From Candidatus Curtissbacteria bacterium (GTDB lineage Bacteria > Patescibacteriota > Microgenomatia > Curtissbacterales > GWA2-41-24), in NCBI GenBank assembly GCA_016183325.1, contig JACPEV010000016.1, positions 1 through 53,604 on the forward strand: a stretch of DNA of 53,604 bases, read 5' to 3'. Both the position numbers and the translations under genes were made by a program. A model generated the notes under the pieces. The model saw only the letters and a list, made by a program, of their open reading frames with translations. It searched no databases and was not told the DNA's origin. This document shows, one piece after another, positions 17,933-28,254 of the stretch; positions within the stretch are counted from its first letter, which is position 1; each line of letters starts with the position of its first letter.

Positions 17933-19972
17933 TTGTATCATTCACCTCACAAGATAGTGGATTTTACAAACATTCATCCCGCTCTTGGTCTGCCATTTGC
18001 CTTAGCTGCTGCCACAGCAGCTATTTTGTATGGAGTTATAACTTCCTTCAAAATCATTTCGCTTTCCCCCGGTAGTCCTAAAATGCGCCAAATCGCCGAC
18101 AGTATCGCCGAAGGTGCCAGTGCCTACCTTTCTCGCCAGTATATGGTTGTGGCACCGGTTGCCATTATCATATTCACCGTCATCGCCTTCTTCCTTTCAC
18201 TATCAACGGCTATCGGTTTTTTAGTCGGCGCCGCCGCGTCCGCCGCATCAGGTTTCATTGGTATGAACATCTCAGTGAGAGCCAATGTCAGAACTGCTCA
18301 AGCAGCCAAAACTGGTCTTCAAAAAGCCCTCTGGGTGGCTTTTTCAGCCGGCTCAGTAACTGGGCTTTTGGTAGCAGGCCTTGCTCTTCTTGCAGTTAGC
18401 GGATTTTATGGGGCCACGGGAGATCTTTCGGGCCTAATCGGGCTTGGGTTTGGAGGTTCTCTTATTTCTATTTTCGCAAGATTAGGAGGAGGTATCTACA
18501 CCAAAGGCGCGGATGTCGGAGCAGATCTTGTCGGAAAGGCTGAAATTGGGATTCCGGAGGATGATCCTAGAAATCCCGCTGTCATTGCCGATAATGTGGG
18601 TGATAATGTTGGCGATTGCGCCGGTATGGCCGCAGATTTATTTGAAACTTACGCAGTCACCATGATTGCCGCCATGATTCTGGGCTCTTTAATCTTCCCT
18701 AATTTGCTTTCAGCAGTTATCTATCCACTTGTTTTAGGCTCAATTGCCATCATTGCCACAATCATCGCGACTCTATTTGTAAAACTTCCCCGAAATAAAA
18801 GCATTATGGGAGCTCTCTACGTTGGCCTAGGGACTGCCGCTGCCCTTTCTGCTTTAGGATTCTATCCCGCAACGATGTTAATTATGGGTACAAACGGTTT
18901 TATCGATCCCACAAGTATTTATCTCACCTCCATAATCGGAATTTTAGTTACGACTTTCATGGTTTTGATTACCGAATATTATACAGCCACCAAATTCAAA
19001 CCGGTACAACAAATCGCTCAAGCTTCAACCACCGGCCACGGAACCAATATCATTGCCGGACTGGCGATATCCTTAAGGTCCACCTTTTGGCCGGTTATTG
19101 TTATCTCACTTGCCATATTAATTTCTTATGCACTGGCCGGAATCTATGGCGTTGCGACGGCAGCGCTATCAATGCTTTCTTTGACTGGAATAATAGTTGC
19201 CATTGATGCTTTTGGCCCTATTACCGATAACGCCGGCGGCATTGCCGAAATGGCTGGTCTTGAAAAAAAAGTCAGAGATATCACCGATCCTCTCGACGCT
19301 GTTGGCAATACTACCAAAGCAATCACCAAAGGTTATGCAATTGCCTCAGCCGCTCTTGCTGCCTTAGTACTTTTTTCAGCCTACACACAAGAGTTGTCCG
19401 CCAAAGGATCTCTTGTCGAATTTACTCTTTCAGACCCGAAGGTATTAGTTGGTCTTTTAATTGGTGCTTCCCTCCCTTTTTTATTTACCTCATATGCCAT
19501 GGAAGCCGTTGGTAAAGCAGGTTCGGCAGTAGTTGATGAGGTGAGGCGTCAGTTTAAAGAATTCCCCGGCATTCTTTCAGGTAAAGATAAACCCCAGTAT
19601 GATAAAGCAGTTGATATTGTTACCCAAAAAGCCCTTAAGCTCATGATCACTCCCGCCCTTATTCCCGTAGTTGCACCCATAATTATCGGTTTTGCTCTAG
19701 GTACTAAAGCCCTTGGCGGTCTTTTAATTGGTTCAATCGTCTCGGGTCTTTTTGTGGCTATTTCCATGACAACCGGCGGCGCTGCCTGGGATAATGCCAA
19801 GAAATATATTGAAGCAGGCAATTTCGGGGGTAAAGGTTCGGATGCCCACAAGGCCGCGGTTACTGGCGACACTGTCGGTGATCCCTACAAAGACACAGCC
19901 GGTCCCGCCATCAATCCCATGATAAAAATCATCAATATTGTCGCACTTCTCCTGATTCCATTTCTTGTTTAA
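17933..19972 (+). CDS. hppA: Membrane-bound H+-pumping pyrophosphatase, K+-independent type
   Basis: [55 protein letters not shown] carries Lys/Thr at the K+-independence positions. Confidence 0.93.
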   Translation: MYHSPHKIVDFTNIHPALGLPFALAAATAAILYGVITSFKIISLSPGSPKMRQIADSIAEGASAYLSRQYMVVAPVAIIIFTVIAFFLSLSTAIGFLVGAAASAASGFIGMNISVRANVRTAQAAKTGLQKALWVAFSAGSVTGLLVAGLALLAVSGFYGATGDLSGLIGLGFGGSLISIFARLGGGIYTKGADVGADLVGKAEIGIPEDDPRNPAVIADNVGDNVGDCAGMAADLFETYAVTMIAAMILGSLIFPNLLSAVIYPLVLGSIAIIATIIATLFVKLPRNKSIMGALYVGLGTAAALSALGFYPATMLIMGTNGFIDPTSIYLTSIIGILVTTFMVLITEYYTATKFKPVQQIAQASTTGHGTNIIAGLAISLRSTFWPVIVISLAILISYALAGIYGVATAALSMLSLTGIIVAIDAFGPITDNAGGIAEMAGLEKKVRDITDPLDAVGNTTKAITKGYAIASAALAALVLFSAYTQELSAKGSLVEFTLSDPKVLVGLLIGASLPFLFTSYAMEAVGKAGSAVVDEVRRQFKEFPGILSGKDKPQYDKAVDIVTQKALKLMITPALIPVVAPIIIGFALGTKALGGLLIGSIVSGLFVAISMTTGGAAWDNAKKYIEAGNFGGKGSDAHKAAVTGDTVGDPYKDTAGPAINPMIKIINIVALLLIPFLV

Positions 19973-19986
19973 ATTTATCTCCATTT

Positions 19987-20080
19987 TGTCATTCTGGGGA
20001 ATTCTGTTTTTACAGAACGACACCAGAATCAGCTACAGTTCGATTCTGGAGTCCTCGCTTCGCTCGTCCCCAGAATGACA
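19987..20080. repeat. Palindromic element with ends TGTCATTCTGGGGA ... TCCCCAGAATGACA
   Basis: Terminal inverted repeats read directly. Confidence 0.8.
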
Positions 20081-20099
20081 TAGAGACCAATTTTTTATT

Positions 20100-20741
20100 T
20101 CAGAAAGGCGTCGGATACGAAGGAGCGGGAATCACATCATCTCCGGTAATTGATTTAAATCTGTTTTTTAAGCCCGGCTTAACTTCATTGATAAGAAAAA
20201 CCGTCCTCCCGAAATTGGAATAGGCATCGTCGAAGCCGACGTCAAGTTCATCAAAAGTTTCATTCTCTTTGGATTTTTGAAAAATTGCCGATAACAACAC
20301 TTCCTGATCTCTCAATCCTTCGGCAACTTCATTGGCCAAAGTAGTCACATCTTGATTTTGAGACTTCGTTTTTTCAAATTGCGCGGCGTACTTTTCAAGT
20401 TGCAGACTATATCGGACCAAACCCTTGCCAGCAGCCGCAAGGTCATTTGCTTCAAACATTAAATAAGCCTCTTTTATTCTCTTGCCCGCCACCACAAAAT
20501 CAAAAGACGCTCTTTTTTCAGCTGATGGCTTAAACATCCTTGAAAGTGCCTCCTTTACCTGGATTGTGAAAAAAAGCGGACTGGTAGGCAAAAACCTTAT
20601 TGGAACGATTTTTTGTAAGGACTCATTAATCTGTCCAGGATTGACCTCTGGAAATTGGTAACTTCCGTGCGCAAAAACTCTGCCAAAATTTATGCTCAAA
20701 ACCAAAAAAAATACAATCAAGACGAATGAGAAAATTTTCAT
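20100..20741 (-). CDS. DUF5667-like secreted protein
   Basis: Signal peptide and helical region with KRASFDFVVAGKRIKEA...AEGLRDQEVLLSAI. Confidence 0.5.
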   Translation of the reverse strand: MKIFSFVLIVFFLVLSINFGRVFAHGSYQFPEVNPGQINESLQKIVPIRFLPTSPLFFTIQVKEALSRMFKPSAEKRASFDFVVAGKRIKEAYLMFEANDLAAAGKGLVRYSLQLEKYAAQFEKTKSQNQDVTTLANEVAEGLRDQEVLLSAIFQKSKENETFDELDVGFDDAYSNFGRTVFLINEVKPGLKNRFKSITGDDVIPAPSYPTPF

Positions 20742-20770
20742 TCAATTACGAATTTCAAAAAAGATATCTG

Positions 20771-20842
20771 TGCCACCAGGGGGACTCGAACCCCCGTTAT
20801 CCGGTTGAGAACCGAATGTCCTAACCCCTAGACGATGGTGGC
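20771..20842 (-). tRNA. tRNA-Glu (CTC)
   Basis: Reverse complement GCCACCATCGTCTAGGGGTTAGGACATTCGGTTCTCAACCGGATAACGGGGGTTCGAGTCCCCCTGGTGGCA folds as a cloverleaf; anticodon loop TTCTCAA. Confidence 0.9.
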
Positions 20843-20894
20843 ATATCAAAAAAAAACGCTGCTTGTCCTTCCGAAGCTCTGCACCGCAGAGCGA

Positions 20895-20928
20895 AGGAGG
20901 GTATCCTGGGCCACTAGACGATAGCGGC
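20895..20928 (-). pseudogene. 5' half of a tRNA-Glu-like gene truncated by a palindromic repeat
   Basis: Reverse complement GCCGCTATCGTCTAGTGGCCCAGGATACCCTCCTT then palindrome; no matching T-arm or acceptor 3' strand. Confidence 0.6.
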
Positions 20929-21027
20929 GGAAAAACCGTCAAAATCGAGGTAAATTATAGCACAAAACGCCCCTGGAAATTTTGAAAAATTTGTGCTATT
21001 ATTAAAACTCTTTTCTGAAGGGGTTAA

Positions 21028-21822
21028 ATGATTAGAATTGCCATTCCTGTAAATCAACCATCGGTTGTTAAGCACTTGGAATATGCTGGTTACGATGTTT
21101 TGCGAAGTCGCGGTTTGACCAGACGACCTGACAATCCTGAGGGGTCTGAGCTCAATGAAGGCATAATTGGCCCGGGCAATCACTATGCTGGATACCTTCG
21201 TTCAATGGACCTTTTATTTAATGTCTCAAGTGGAAATTTCGACTTCGGTTTCGTAGGTAGTGATATCGTTGAGGAAAAACCCTACTGGCCGGTTGAAACT
21301 CTCGACCAATATCCCTATGGCAGAGAGCTGGGAGAGCGTCAGCCTCGGCTAGAAATAGTGGCACATCGTGAGTCTCCAGCAAGAAGTGTACGCGATTTTA
21401 AGCCTGGAGACATATTTTATACCGAAAGGATGGAAATTACTATAGATTATTTACAGAGATTAGGCCTAAAAGTATTAGTGGAAGGTAAAGAGAGCCCGCA
21501 AGATTTTAAAAGAAGAGTTCTTGAAGGTGATGCGGTGGGTGTTCATGAGATCCTTGGAACATCCCCTATACAGATTGCGCCGGAAGATGAATTCGGTGTA
21601 ATGGTCAATGAGTCTGGCGACACAGGTTATGATTATGAATTAATAATAATTGCAAAAATTATGGATATTAAAACACTACTGATCGCCAATCTTGATTCAC
21701 TGCGAGACGAAACTATAAGAGAAGTAATGTTTCAATTCCAGGGGAATTTAAGAGAAGCTTTCTTAACACGTAAAGAATTCGAAATGCCACCCACCCCAGC
21801 TCATCTTGAAAGAGAACTTTAG
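21028..21822 (+). CDS. HisG-like (ATP phosphoribosyltransferase / PBP-fold) protein
   Basis: FDFGFVGSDIVEE; GDAVGVHEILGT. Confidence 0.45.
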   Translation: MIRIAIPVNQPSVVKHLEYAGYDVLRSRGLTRRPDNPEGSELNEGIIGPGNHYAGYLRSMDLLFNVSSGNFDFGFVGSDIVEEKPYWPVETLDQYPYGRELGERQPRLEIVAHRESPARSVRDFKPGDIFYTERMEITIDYLQRLGLKVLVEGKESPQDFKRRVLEGDAVGVHEILGTSPIQIAPEDEFGVMVNESGDTGYDYELIIIAKIMDIKTLLIANLDSLRDETIREVMFQFQGNLREAFLTRKEFEMPPTPAHLEREL

Positions 21823-21894
21823 ATTCGAATTTCCTCAAGACGATATTCTTGACCTATTTTGGAATTTAGATTAGAATTGACATCCGATTACAAC

Positions 21895-22368
21895 ATGCCG
21901 CCGCATGCAGCTAAGAAATTTATCTTGACTCAGGAAGGTCTGGCCGAGATCAAACAAGAATATGATGATCTGGTCCAAAATAAAAGACCGCAAATTGCCC
22001 AGCGAATTCAAAGAGCCAGGGAATTTGGTGACTTGGCCGAAAATTCCGAATACGATGCTGCCAAAGAAGAACAAACTCTTATTGAAACCAGAATCACCGA
22101 TCTTGAAAAAGTTCTGCATAAAGCTCAGATCATCGAACCGGCAAAACAAACAGATTTTGTAATCATCGGATCCACTGTAGTAGTTGAAATGGATGGAGAG
22201 GTAGACGAATTTATGATTGTCGGTACTATGGAAGCAGATCCTGCTTCAAGGAAAATCTCCAACGAATCACCTGTCGGTCAGACACTTTTGGGAGCAAAAG
22301 TTGGTGACACCGTTGATGTAACCACTCCTATTGTTAAAGCGAGATATAAAATATTGAAAATTAAATGA
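21895..22368 (+). CDS. greA: Transcription elongation factor GreA
   Basis: LTQEGLAEIKQEYDDL...AREFGDLAENSEYDAAKEEQ; SPVGQTLLGAKVGDTVDV. Confidence 0.93.
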   Translation: MPPHAAKKFILTQEGLAEIKQEYDDLVQNKRPQIAQRIQRAREFGDLAENSEYDAAKEEQTLIETRITDLEKVLHKAQIIEPAKQTDFVIIGSTVVVEMDGEVDEFMIVGTMEADPASRKISNESPVGQTLLGAKVGDTVDVTTPIVKARYKILKIK

Positions 22369-23735
22369 AAAACCTTCAGGCATTCAGAGAATTCACAGTC
22401 GACAACTCTATTTTTAAGATTCTTTCAAAAAATGAAAAAGAAATTCTGCCGATTTTAATCGAAGCATCAAAAAAATTAGCAGAGATTTATCTCGAACAAG
22501 AAATAGGACACGAGAAATATCCTGGCGCGAATCTCTATCCGTCAGATGTTACTGACTACGAAATTGAAAAAACGGCCATGAAAGATCCAGATATTCTATC
22601 TTCTTACACAATTGTTGAAAAAAGCCTCAAGGGACTTGTAGCAGTCCCTTATCATATTAAGTTTAAAAACCAACTTACCGAAATCAGCACTTTACTTTCA
22701 AAAGCAAGTTTCGTAATCAAAAATAAAACTTTGGCAAAATATCTAAAAATAGCTTCCGATTCCCTTGTGAATGGAAATTATAGAAAAATGGACGAAGCAT
22801 GGTTGGATTTAAAAAACTCTCACCTAATTTTTTTAATAGGGCCTTACGAACGATATCTGGACAAAAGATTTTTCAAAAAAATGGTTTATATATCTTTTGT
22901 TGGTATAATTGACCCATACCACACACAACAAGCGGAAAAAATTTATAAAGTTTTGTCGACCACTCTCGGAGACAAACCTCACAAATATCCTACTCCAGCT
23001 CGGGTACAGGTTTTGGCTATACGAAACCTGATTTTTTCCGGATTTCTTGCTCGCGCGCTATTCACCTCCGAGCATATACCTTCAGATGACACAACTATTC
23101 AAGGATCAGGAGTCAGATTGATGGGATACCTTTCATCTATGGACTATAAGTTCGAACATCTTCTTTATCCTATTTTTAAATCTATTTTTGAAAAAAGATT
23201 CCAACAATCATATTCCGAAGATCTTTTAAGAAGAGGAAATTATTACTTTGTTTTCGTAACCGGCTTAGCACGTCAGTTGCACAGATTTGAAGGCGCACGC
23301 GAAAAACTCAAAGAGCTTTTCCCTGTAATAGAAGAGCTCAATAGCATAGTCTCCGGGAATCAACATTGTAAGCACTTAGTTATGAAAGGCGTTATTGACC
23401 AGAAAGACTTAGAAGCAATTCTCATTATGCATATTTGCTGGTGGTTCTCGGAATGGATTTTGTCGAAAAAAACTAACGTTAGGGAAGATTATCTCAAAGG
23501 AGACATGGCTGCGCTTAATTATTTAATTAAAGAAAGAGCCTTGCAAGAAAAAGACGGCATTTCCTGGCCAAATTTCGCCAAAATCTTTTTTGAAATGGAG
23601 AACTTGGCCAATTTATTAACGCGCTTATATCAAGAAGGGGATTATAATGAAGTGAAGGAATTTTTATCAAGCTATCTATCACCTGAGCCATTCCGTGCTT
23701 TTGATGAGCGTTTATCCAAAATTAAACCAATTTGA
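22365..23735 (+). CDS. Divergent M49 (DPP III)-like protein lacking HExxH
   Basis: AWLDLKNSHLIFLIGPYERYLDKRFF resembles the M49 IGPxExYxD region; FEVPYHIKF-type segment shared with next gene. Confidence 0.45.
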   Translation: MKNLQAFREFTVDNSIFKILSKNEKEILPILIEASKKLAEIYLEQEIGHEKYPGANLYPSDVTDYEIEKTAMKDPDILSSYTIVEKSLKGLVAVPYHIKFKNQLTEISTLLSKASFVIKNKTLAKYLKIASDSLVNGNYRKMDEAWLDLKNSHLIFLIGPYERYLDKRFFKKMVYISFVGIIDPYHTQQAEKIYKVLSTTLGDKPHKYPTPARVQVLAIRNLIFSGFLARALFTSEHIPSDDTTIQGSGVRLMGYLSSMDYKFEHLLYPIFKSIFEKRFQQSYSEDLLRRGNYYFVFVTGLARQLHRFEGAREKLKELFPVIEELNSIVSGNQHCKHLVMKGVIDQKDLEAILIMHICWWFSEWILSKKTNVREDYLKGDMAALNYLIKERALQEKDGISWPNFAKIFFEMENLANLLTRLYQEGDYNEVKEFLSSYLSPEPFRAFDERLSKIKPI

Positions 23736-23817
23736 TTATCGGCAAATTTAGCCTTTTTTCGCCAAACAAAATTCGCCAAACAAGTTTAAAAGGTGTAAAA
23801 TATATTTTTTATTCTAT

Positions 23818-25362
23818 ATGAGGGAAATGCTCAGACAGTCTTATTCGCGTGTCAAGTCACTAATATGGCCAGAGACGGGTTCTCTTCAGGAGTTGGAGGT
23901 TGCTTTTGGGTATGCCAATAACGAAGAACGATTCAGACCGATTCCCCTATCTCGTGAGTTAGAAAGATCCCTTAACGACTACGAAAGGGATCTTATGAGA
24001 AAATGTGAGACCGCTGCTAGGATTATGGCAAAAGTTTATAGTGTCCAAGAAAGCCCCTTACCTGAAGAGAACAATTTTTATCCTGAAGGAACTAGGGAAG
24101 AAGATTTAAGAGCGACTGCTAGATTGCCAGAGAAATCTGACTTAACTTCTCCATATGCGATTGTTATTAAGGATCGAAACCGCGAATATTTTCCTATACC
24201 CTACCACATTGCCTACAGGAGAATTTTCGAACAAAATCGTCTTTTAGAAACCCTTACGGAACTTTCTCAAATTTCTGTCAAATTAAGAGATTCTAATTCG
24301 TCCACCTACTTTAGACAAAAGAGGGAAGAATTCACCTCTGGAGATCACAAATCCCCAGAAATTACCAGAATGAAACGGTTAGATGAGCCAAAAATTGAGC
24401 TAGTAATTGGTTTTTACGACACTAACACAGATAACTTTGGAATTAAATATTCAGCTCAAGCCTGGGGAGATGTGCTGGACGCTAAGAGTACCCAGGAGTA
24501 TAGGCAGTTTCTCGAAGCATTGAAAAACTGGGTGAAGGAATCCACGGGGCGACAACCTCCAGATGCGAAAGTACGCGCAAGCTATCTTTTCATTGTGGCC
24601 GGCCAAGCAGCAAAATATGATTGGGTCGGAAATAACTTACCTTGTCAACCTGCTTGGCGTCAAGAAATGGGTTCAAAGATTGATATCTTTGTTCAGAGAT
24701 TCGATGCCAAGTTTGCAAGAGATTGGTATCCTGCATTTAGAGACATTATTAGTCCGAATAGACGCGTTGGTCTTTCGGAATCACAAGTTAAAGAACTTGC
24801 CAAAACCGCTTTTATAAAGAGATACATTGCGCACGAGTATGGACATTCACTTGTCCCAGAAGGACTGTCCGATCGGTTCGGGGGATACGCCGATTTTCTA
24901 AAAGAACTCTATTGCGAACTTTTTGCGATTCATTCTCTAAACAATATGCCAACAGATTCAAAGTTTGGCAATAAAGAAAAAGATTTTGTCATCGCCTCCG
25001 AATTTTCTGAAGGTATTGTGGATTATCAGACTTATAATTCTCCTCAACAAAGACGAGCGGAATATTTTGTCCTTTCCTCAGTCATTAAGAAATATTGTGA
25101 AGATAAGAAGAGTATCTTTGAAGAAAATGGTTGTATTGCATGGAAATCCTACAGGGATCCCCGTGATGCTACCACGGCATTATATTTCGATGTTGACCAT
25201 CTCATCCGTTATGGTAATTATGATGAAGTCGTAAAGTTCTTCGACGAAAATTTCGATTCCAATACCTACCGGTCCTTAGCCACAAAACAAAGTGCAGGTG
25301 GTCCATTTAGCGGTGCAAGGAGAAGGCCGACGCGCTCAAACCCGAATCATTACGTCGCATAA
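23818..25362 (+). CDS. Divergent M49-like protein with HEYGHS zinc motif
   Basis: IELVIGFYDTNTDNFGIK; FIKRYIAHEYGHSLVPEGLSDRFGGYADFLKELYCELFAIHSL. Confidence 0.5.
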   Translation: MREMLRQSYSRVKSLIWPETGSLQELEVAFGYANNEERFRPIPLSRELERSLNDYERDLMRKCETAARIMAKVYSVQESPLPEENNFYPEGTREEDLRATARLPEKSDLTSPYAIVIKDRNREYFPIPYHIAYRRIFEQNRLLETLTELSQISVKLRDSNSSTYFRQKREEFTSGDHKSPEITRMKRLDEPKIELVIGFYDTNTDNFGIKYSAQAWGDVLDAKSTQEYRQFLEALKNWVKESTGRQPPDAKVRASYLFIVAGQAAKYDWVGNNLPCQPAWRQEMGSKIDIFVQRFDAKFARDWYPAFRDIISPNRRVGLSESQVKELAKTAFIKRYIAHEYGHSLVPEGLSDRFGGYADFLKELYCELFAIHSLNNMPTDSKFGNKEKDFVIASEFSEGIVDYQTYNSPQQRRAEYFVLSSVIKKYCEDKKSIFEENGCIAWKSYRDPRDATTALYFDVDHLIRYGNYDEVVKFFDENFDSNTYRSLATKQSAGGPFSGARRRPTRSNPNHYVA

Positions 25363-25416
25363 GTGGATAGATTTTCATTGCACAATTAGCCCCTCTTCCC
25401 GTATACTCTAACCATT

Positions 25417-26859
25417 ATGGAGCCGTTGGAAAAACTGCGAAAAGCAAGGCTGGAAAAGCTTGCAAAAATCAAGAATCTCAAGATCGATCCATATCCTGCC
25501 AAAAGCGCCAAAAAACAAACCATTGCCCAGTGTTTAAAATTACGCGGCAGCCAAGTTTCCACCGCCGGCCGCATTATGGCGATCCGAGGACACGGGGGAT
25601 CCACTTTTATGGATTTAGTCGACGAGTCCGGTAAAATCCAACTCTTTTTCTCCAAAAGTCAACTGTCAAATGTCAATTGTCAATTGTTGGAGCTGTTGGA
25701 CCTCGGCGATTTTTTAGAAGTCTCCGGCGAAGTCAAAAAAACTCAGGCAGGTGAAATTACTATCTTTGCAAATGATCTTAATCTTTTGACAAAATCTTTG
25801 AGACCCATTCCGCAGTCATTCTATGGTCTTAAGGACGTCGAAACTAGGCTTCGAAAAAGATATTTAGATCTAATTGTTAATCCCCAAGTCCGCGAAATTT
25901 TCATCAGAAAAGCCAAATTTTGGTCAAGCATTCGGCAATTTTTAGTCGAGAGTGGATTTTTAGAAGTAGAAACTCCCGCACTCGAACCAATTCCAGGCGG
26001 AGCTGATGCTCGACCCTTCATCACCCATCACAACGCCTTAAACCGTGATTTTTACCTGCGAATTTCACTTGAGCTTTATCAAAAAAGGCTTTTAGTAGGC
26101 GGTTTTGAAAAGATCTTTGAAATTGGCAAAATTTTCAGAAATGAAGGTATCGATCAGGAACATTTACAAGATTATTTACAAATGGAATTTTACTGGGCTT
26201 ATGCCGACTTTGAAATGCTGATGGAATTCGTCGAAGATTATTACAGATTTATTGTCAAAGAAACTTTTGGAACTACCAAGACCAGAACAGGAGAAAATGA
26301 ATTGGATTGGGCAAAACCTTGGCCAAAGATAGATTATTTTGATTCATTCAAGCAAGAAACGGGTTTGGATCTTTCTAAAAATCCCAAGATTGAAGATCTC
26401 TACAAACTTGCCCAAAAGGTCGGTGCAAAACCAGATAAAAAAATGGGGGAGGGGCGATTAATCGACTCGATTCATAAAAAAATCATCAGACCAAAAATCA
26501 TTACTCCCTCGTTTTTGATCAATCATCCAGTTTTGGTTTCACCACTTGCCAAAAGAGATTCCAAAAATCCCAATACTGTGCAAAGAGTTCAGGTCATGGC
26601 CGCCGGTACTGAAGTTGGCAACGGTTTTTCGGAGCTCAATGACCCAATTGATCAAAAAGAAAGGTTTCAGCTGCAACAAAAGTTAAGACAATCAGGGGAT
26701 GAAGAAGCTCAAATGTATGACGAAGATTTTATTGAAGCTCTTGAATACGGCATGCCGCCCGCCGTAGGCTTCGGTCTTTCGCAAAGACTTTTTGCTGTTT
26801 TGGTCGACAAGCCAATCAGAGAGACAGTTTTCTTCCCGGCGGTTAAACCGGGCAAATAA
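25417..26859 (+). CDS. lysS: Lysyl-tRNA synthetase, class II
   Basis: EIGKIFRNEGIDQEHLQDYLQMEFYWAYAD; GTEVGNGFSELNDPIDQKERF; GFGLSQRLFAVL. Confidence 0.93.
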   Translation: MEPLEKLRKARLEKLAKIKNLKIDPYPAKSAKKQTIAQCLKLRGSQVSTAGRIMAIRGHGGSTFMDLVDESGKIQLFFSKSQLSNVNCQLLELLDLGDFLEVSGEVKKTQAGEITIFANDLNLLTKSLRPIPQSFYGLKDVETRLRKRYLDLIVNPQVREIFIRKAKFWSSIRQFLVESGFLEVETPALEPIPGGADARPFITHHNALNRDFYLRISLELYQKRLLVGGFEKIFEIGKIFRNEGIDQEHLQDYLQMEFYWAYADFEMLMEFVEDYYRFIVKETFGTTKTRTGENELDWAKPWPKIDYFDSFKQETGLDLSKNPKIEDLYKLAQKVGAKPDKKMGEGRLIDSIHKKIIRPKIITPSFLINHPVLVSPLAKRDSKNPNTVQRVQVMAAGTEVGNGFSELNDPIDQKERFQLQQKLRQSGDEEAQMYDEDFIEALEYGMPPAVGFGLSQRLFAVLVDKPIRETVFFPAVKPGK

Positions 26860-26870
26860 CCAAAACCCGA

Positions 26871-26913
26871 TGTGTCAACCTGACACACACCTGGTGTGTA
26901 CTAGCTTGACACA
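26871..26913. repeat. Nested hairpin TGTGTCAA..ACACACC-T-GGTGTGT..TTGACACA
   Basis: Inverted repeats read directly between lysS and the HD-domain gene. Confidence 0.6.
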
Positions 26914-26932
26914 TGAGGATTTTCTCGCAGAG

Positions 26933-27502
26933 ATGACTAGAAATGAAGCTATAGAAATATTGGAAGAATTAAAAAATTCGCCCAACATGGTCAAACACGC
27001 GCTCGCCGTCGGCTTTACCATGTCCGCTCTTTATGATTACTTCGCAAGTAGGGGCTCAACTCCTGAAATAGAGCGTTCTGACTGGGAAATTGTTGGCATG
27101 CTGCACGATGCAGATTACGAAATCACCGGCAAATCACTCGATCTGCATACGGATGAAACGACCAAAAAATTAAAAGAGTTAAATGCCGATCAGCAAATCA
27201 TCGATGCCATCCGAGGACATTGTGACAAAGCAGAAAGAGCTACTCTAATGGCCAAATCAGTCTATGCGGCAGATGAACTAACGGGCCTGATTGTAGCCTG
27301 CGCTCTTGTCCAACCGGATAAAAAACTGGCGTCCGTCAGCGCCGATTCAGCCATGCGCAAGTTTAAAGATAAATCCTTCGCCGCAGGTGTCAACCGCGAC
27401 CAAATCAAAACTTGCGAGACAGAACTAAACATTCCCCTGGAAGAATTTGTGTCAATGACTTTAAAAGCAATGCAAGATCACTCAGACGAATTGGGATTAT
27501 GA
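26933..27502 (+). CDS. HD-domain phosphohydrolase
   Basis: KHALAVGFTMSAL...WEIVGMLHDADYEI. Confidence 0.7.
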   Translation: MTRNEAIEILEELKNSPNMVKHALAVGFTMSALYDYFASRGSTPEIERSDWEIVGMLHDADYEITGKSLDLHTDETTKKLKELNADQQIIDAIRGHCDKAERATLMAKSVYAADELTGLIVACALVQPDKKLASVSADSAMRKFKDKSFAAGVNRDQIKTCETELNIPLEEFVSMTLKAMQDHSDELGL

Positions 27503-27509
27503 ATACTTG

Positions 27510-27593
27510 TCATTTGCAAGCGAAGTCGAGTTCAACTCGACGAAGCGATAGAATCGAGATCCTATCAGCCACTTCGTGGCTTCCAGGATGACA
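27510..27593. repeat. Palindromic element with TGTCAT / ATGACA ends
   Basis: Terminal inverted repeats and internal hairpin TCGAGTTCAACTCGA. Confidence 0.6.
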
Positions 27594-27601
27594 GTAAATA
27601 A

Positions 27602-28192
27602 ATGAAAACAGAAATTCTTAAGAAAATTCTAAAAGTATTTCTAACTCTTCAGTGGGCGAAAGAGCTGCCGAGGCAAGGCTTCATTGCCATGGGTTTTAAA
27701 AGAAACGAAGCCGATTCTGTCGCCGCCCATTCGTGGACCACTGCCATGTTAACTTATATGTTGGGCAGCCAGATGATTAAAGACGGGCAAAAAATCAATT
27801 TAGATCGCGCTGTTAAAATGGCTCTTTTCCATGATATGGCAGAAACTATAGTTGGCGACGTCGGCACTTTTGTCAAAAGCATGGCCGGCGGTTCTTTCGC
27901 CCATATTGAAGAAGAAGGCCTCAAGTGGTTAGTTTTCGACTTGCCTCAAAAAGAAGAAATCACCCAACTTTTTAAAGAATACTCCGAAAGAAAAACAGCA
28001 GAAGCCCGCCTTGTCAAAGCCGCCGACAACTTAGATGCTCTTGCCCAAGCAAAGGGTGTTCCCGCAGCCCAAAATGCTCTAAAATATTTTAAGGAGGTCT
28101 ATCATATTACTAAGTTGCCATGGCACAAAGCCGCCGTCGAAATGATCATAAAAGACGAAGTCGAACCTGAACGGGGCTGGCAGAAAAAGTAA
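27602..28192 (+). CDS. HD-domain (YfbR/HDDC2-like) nucleotidase
   Basis: ADSVAAHSWTTAML; MALFHDMAETIVGDVG. Confidence 0.75.
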   Translation: MKTEILKKILKVFLTLQWAKELPRQGFIAMGFKRNEADSVAAHSWTTAMLTYMLGSQMIKDGQKINLDRAVKMALFHDMAETIVGDVGTFVKSMAGGSFAHIEEEGLKWLVFDLPQKEEITQLFKEYSERKTAEARLVKAADNLDALAQAKGVPAAQNALKYFKEVYHITKLPWHKAAVEMIIKDEVEPERGWQKK

Positions 28193-28254
28193 ATCGTAAA
28201 TCGTAAATAGTTAATCGTTAATCGATGAACAATAAACCATAAACGATAAACGAA

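Noticed and set aside
20850-20935. Second functional tRNA-Glu with intron
   Set aside because: No T-arm or acceptor 3' strand found downstream of the palindrome; treated as a truncated gene
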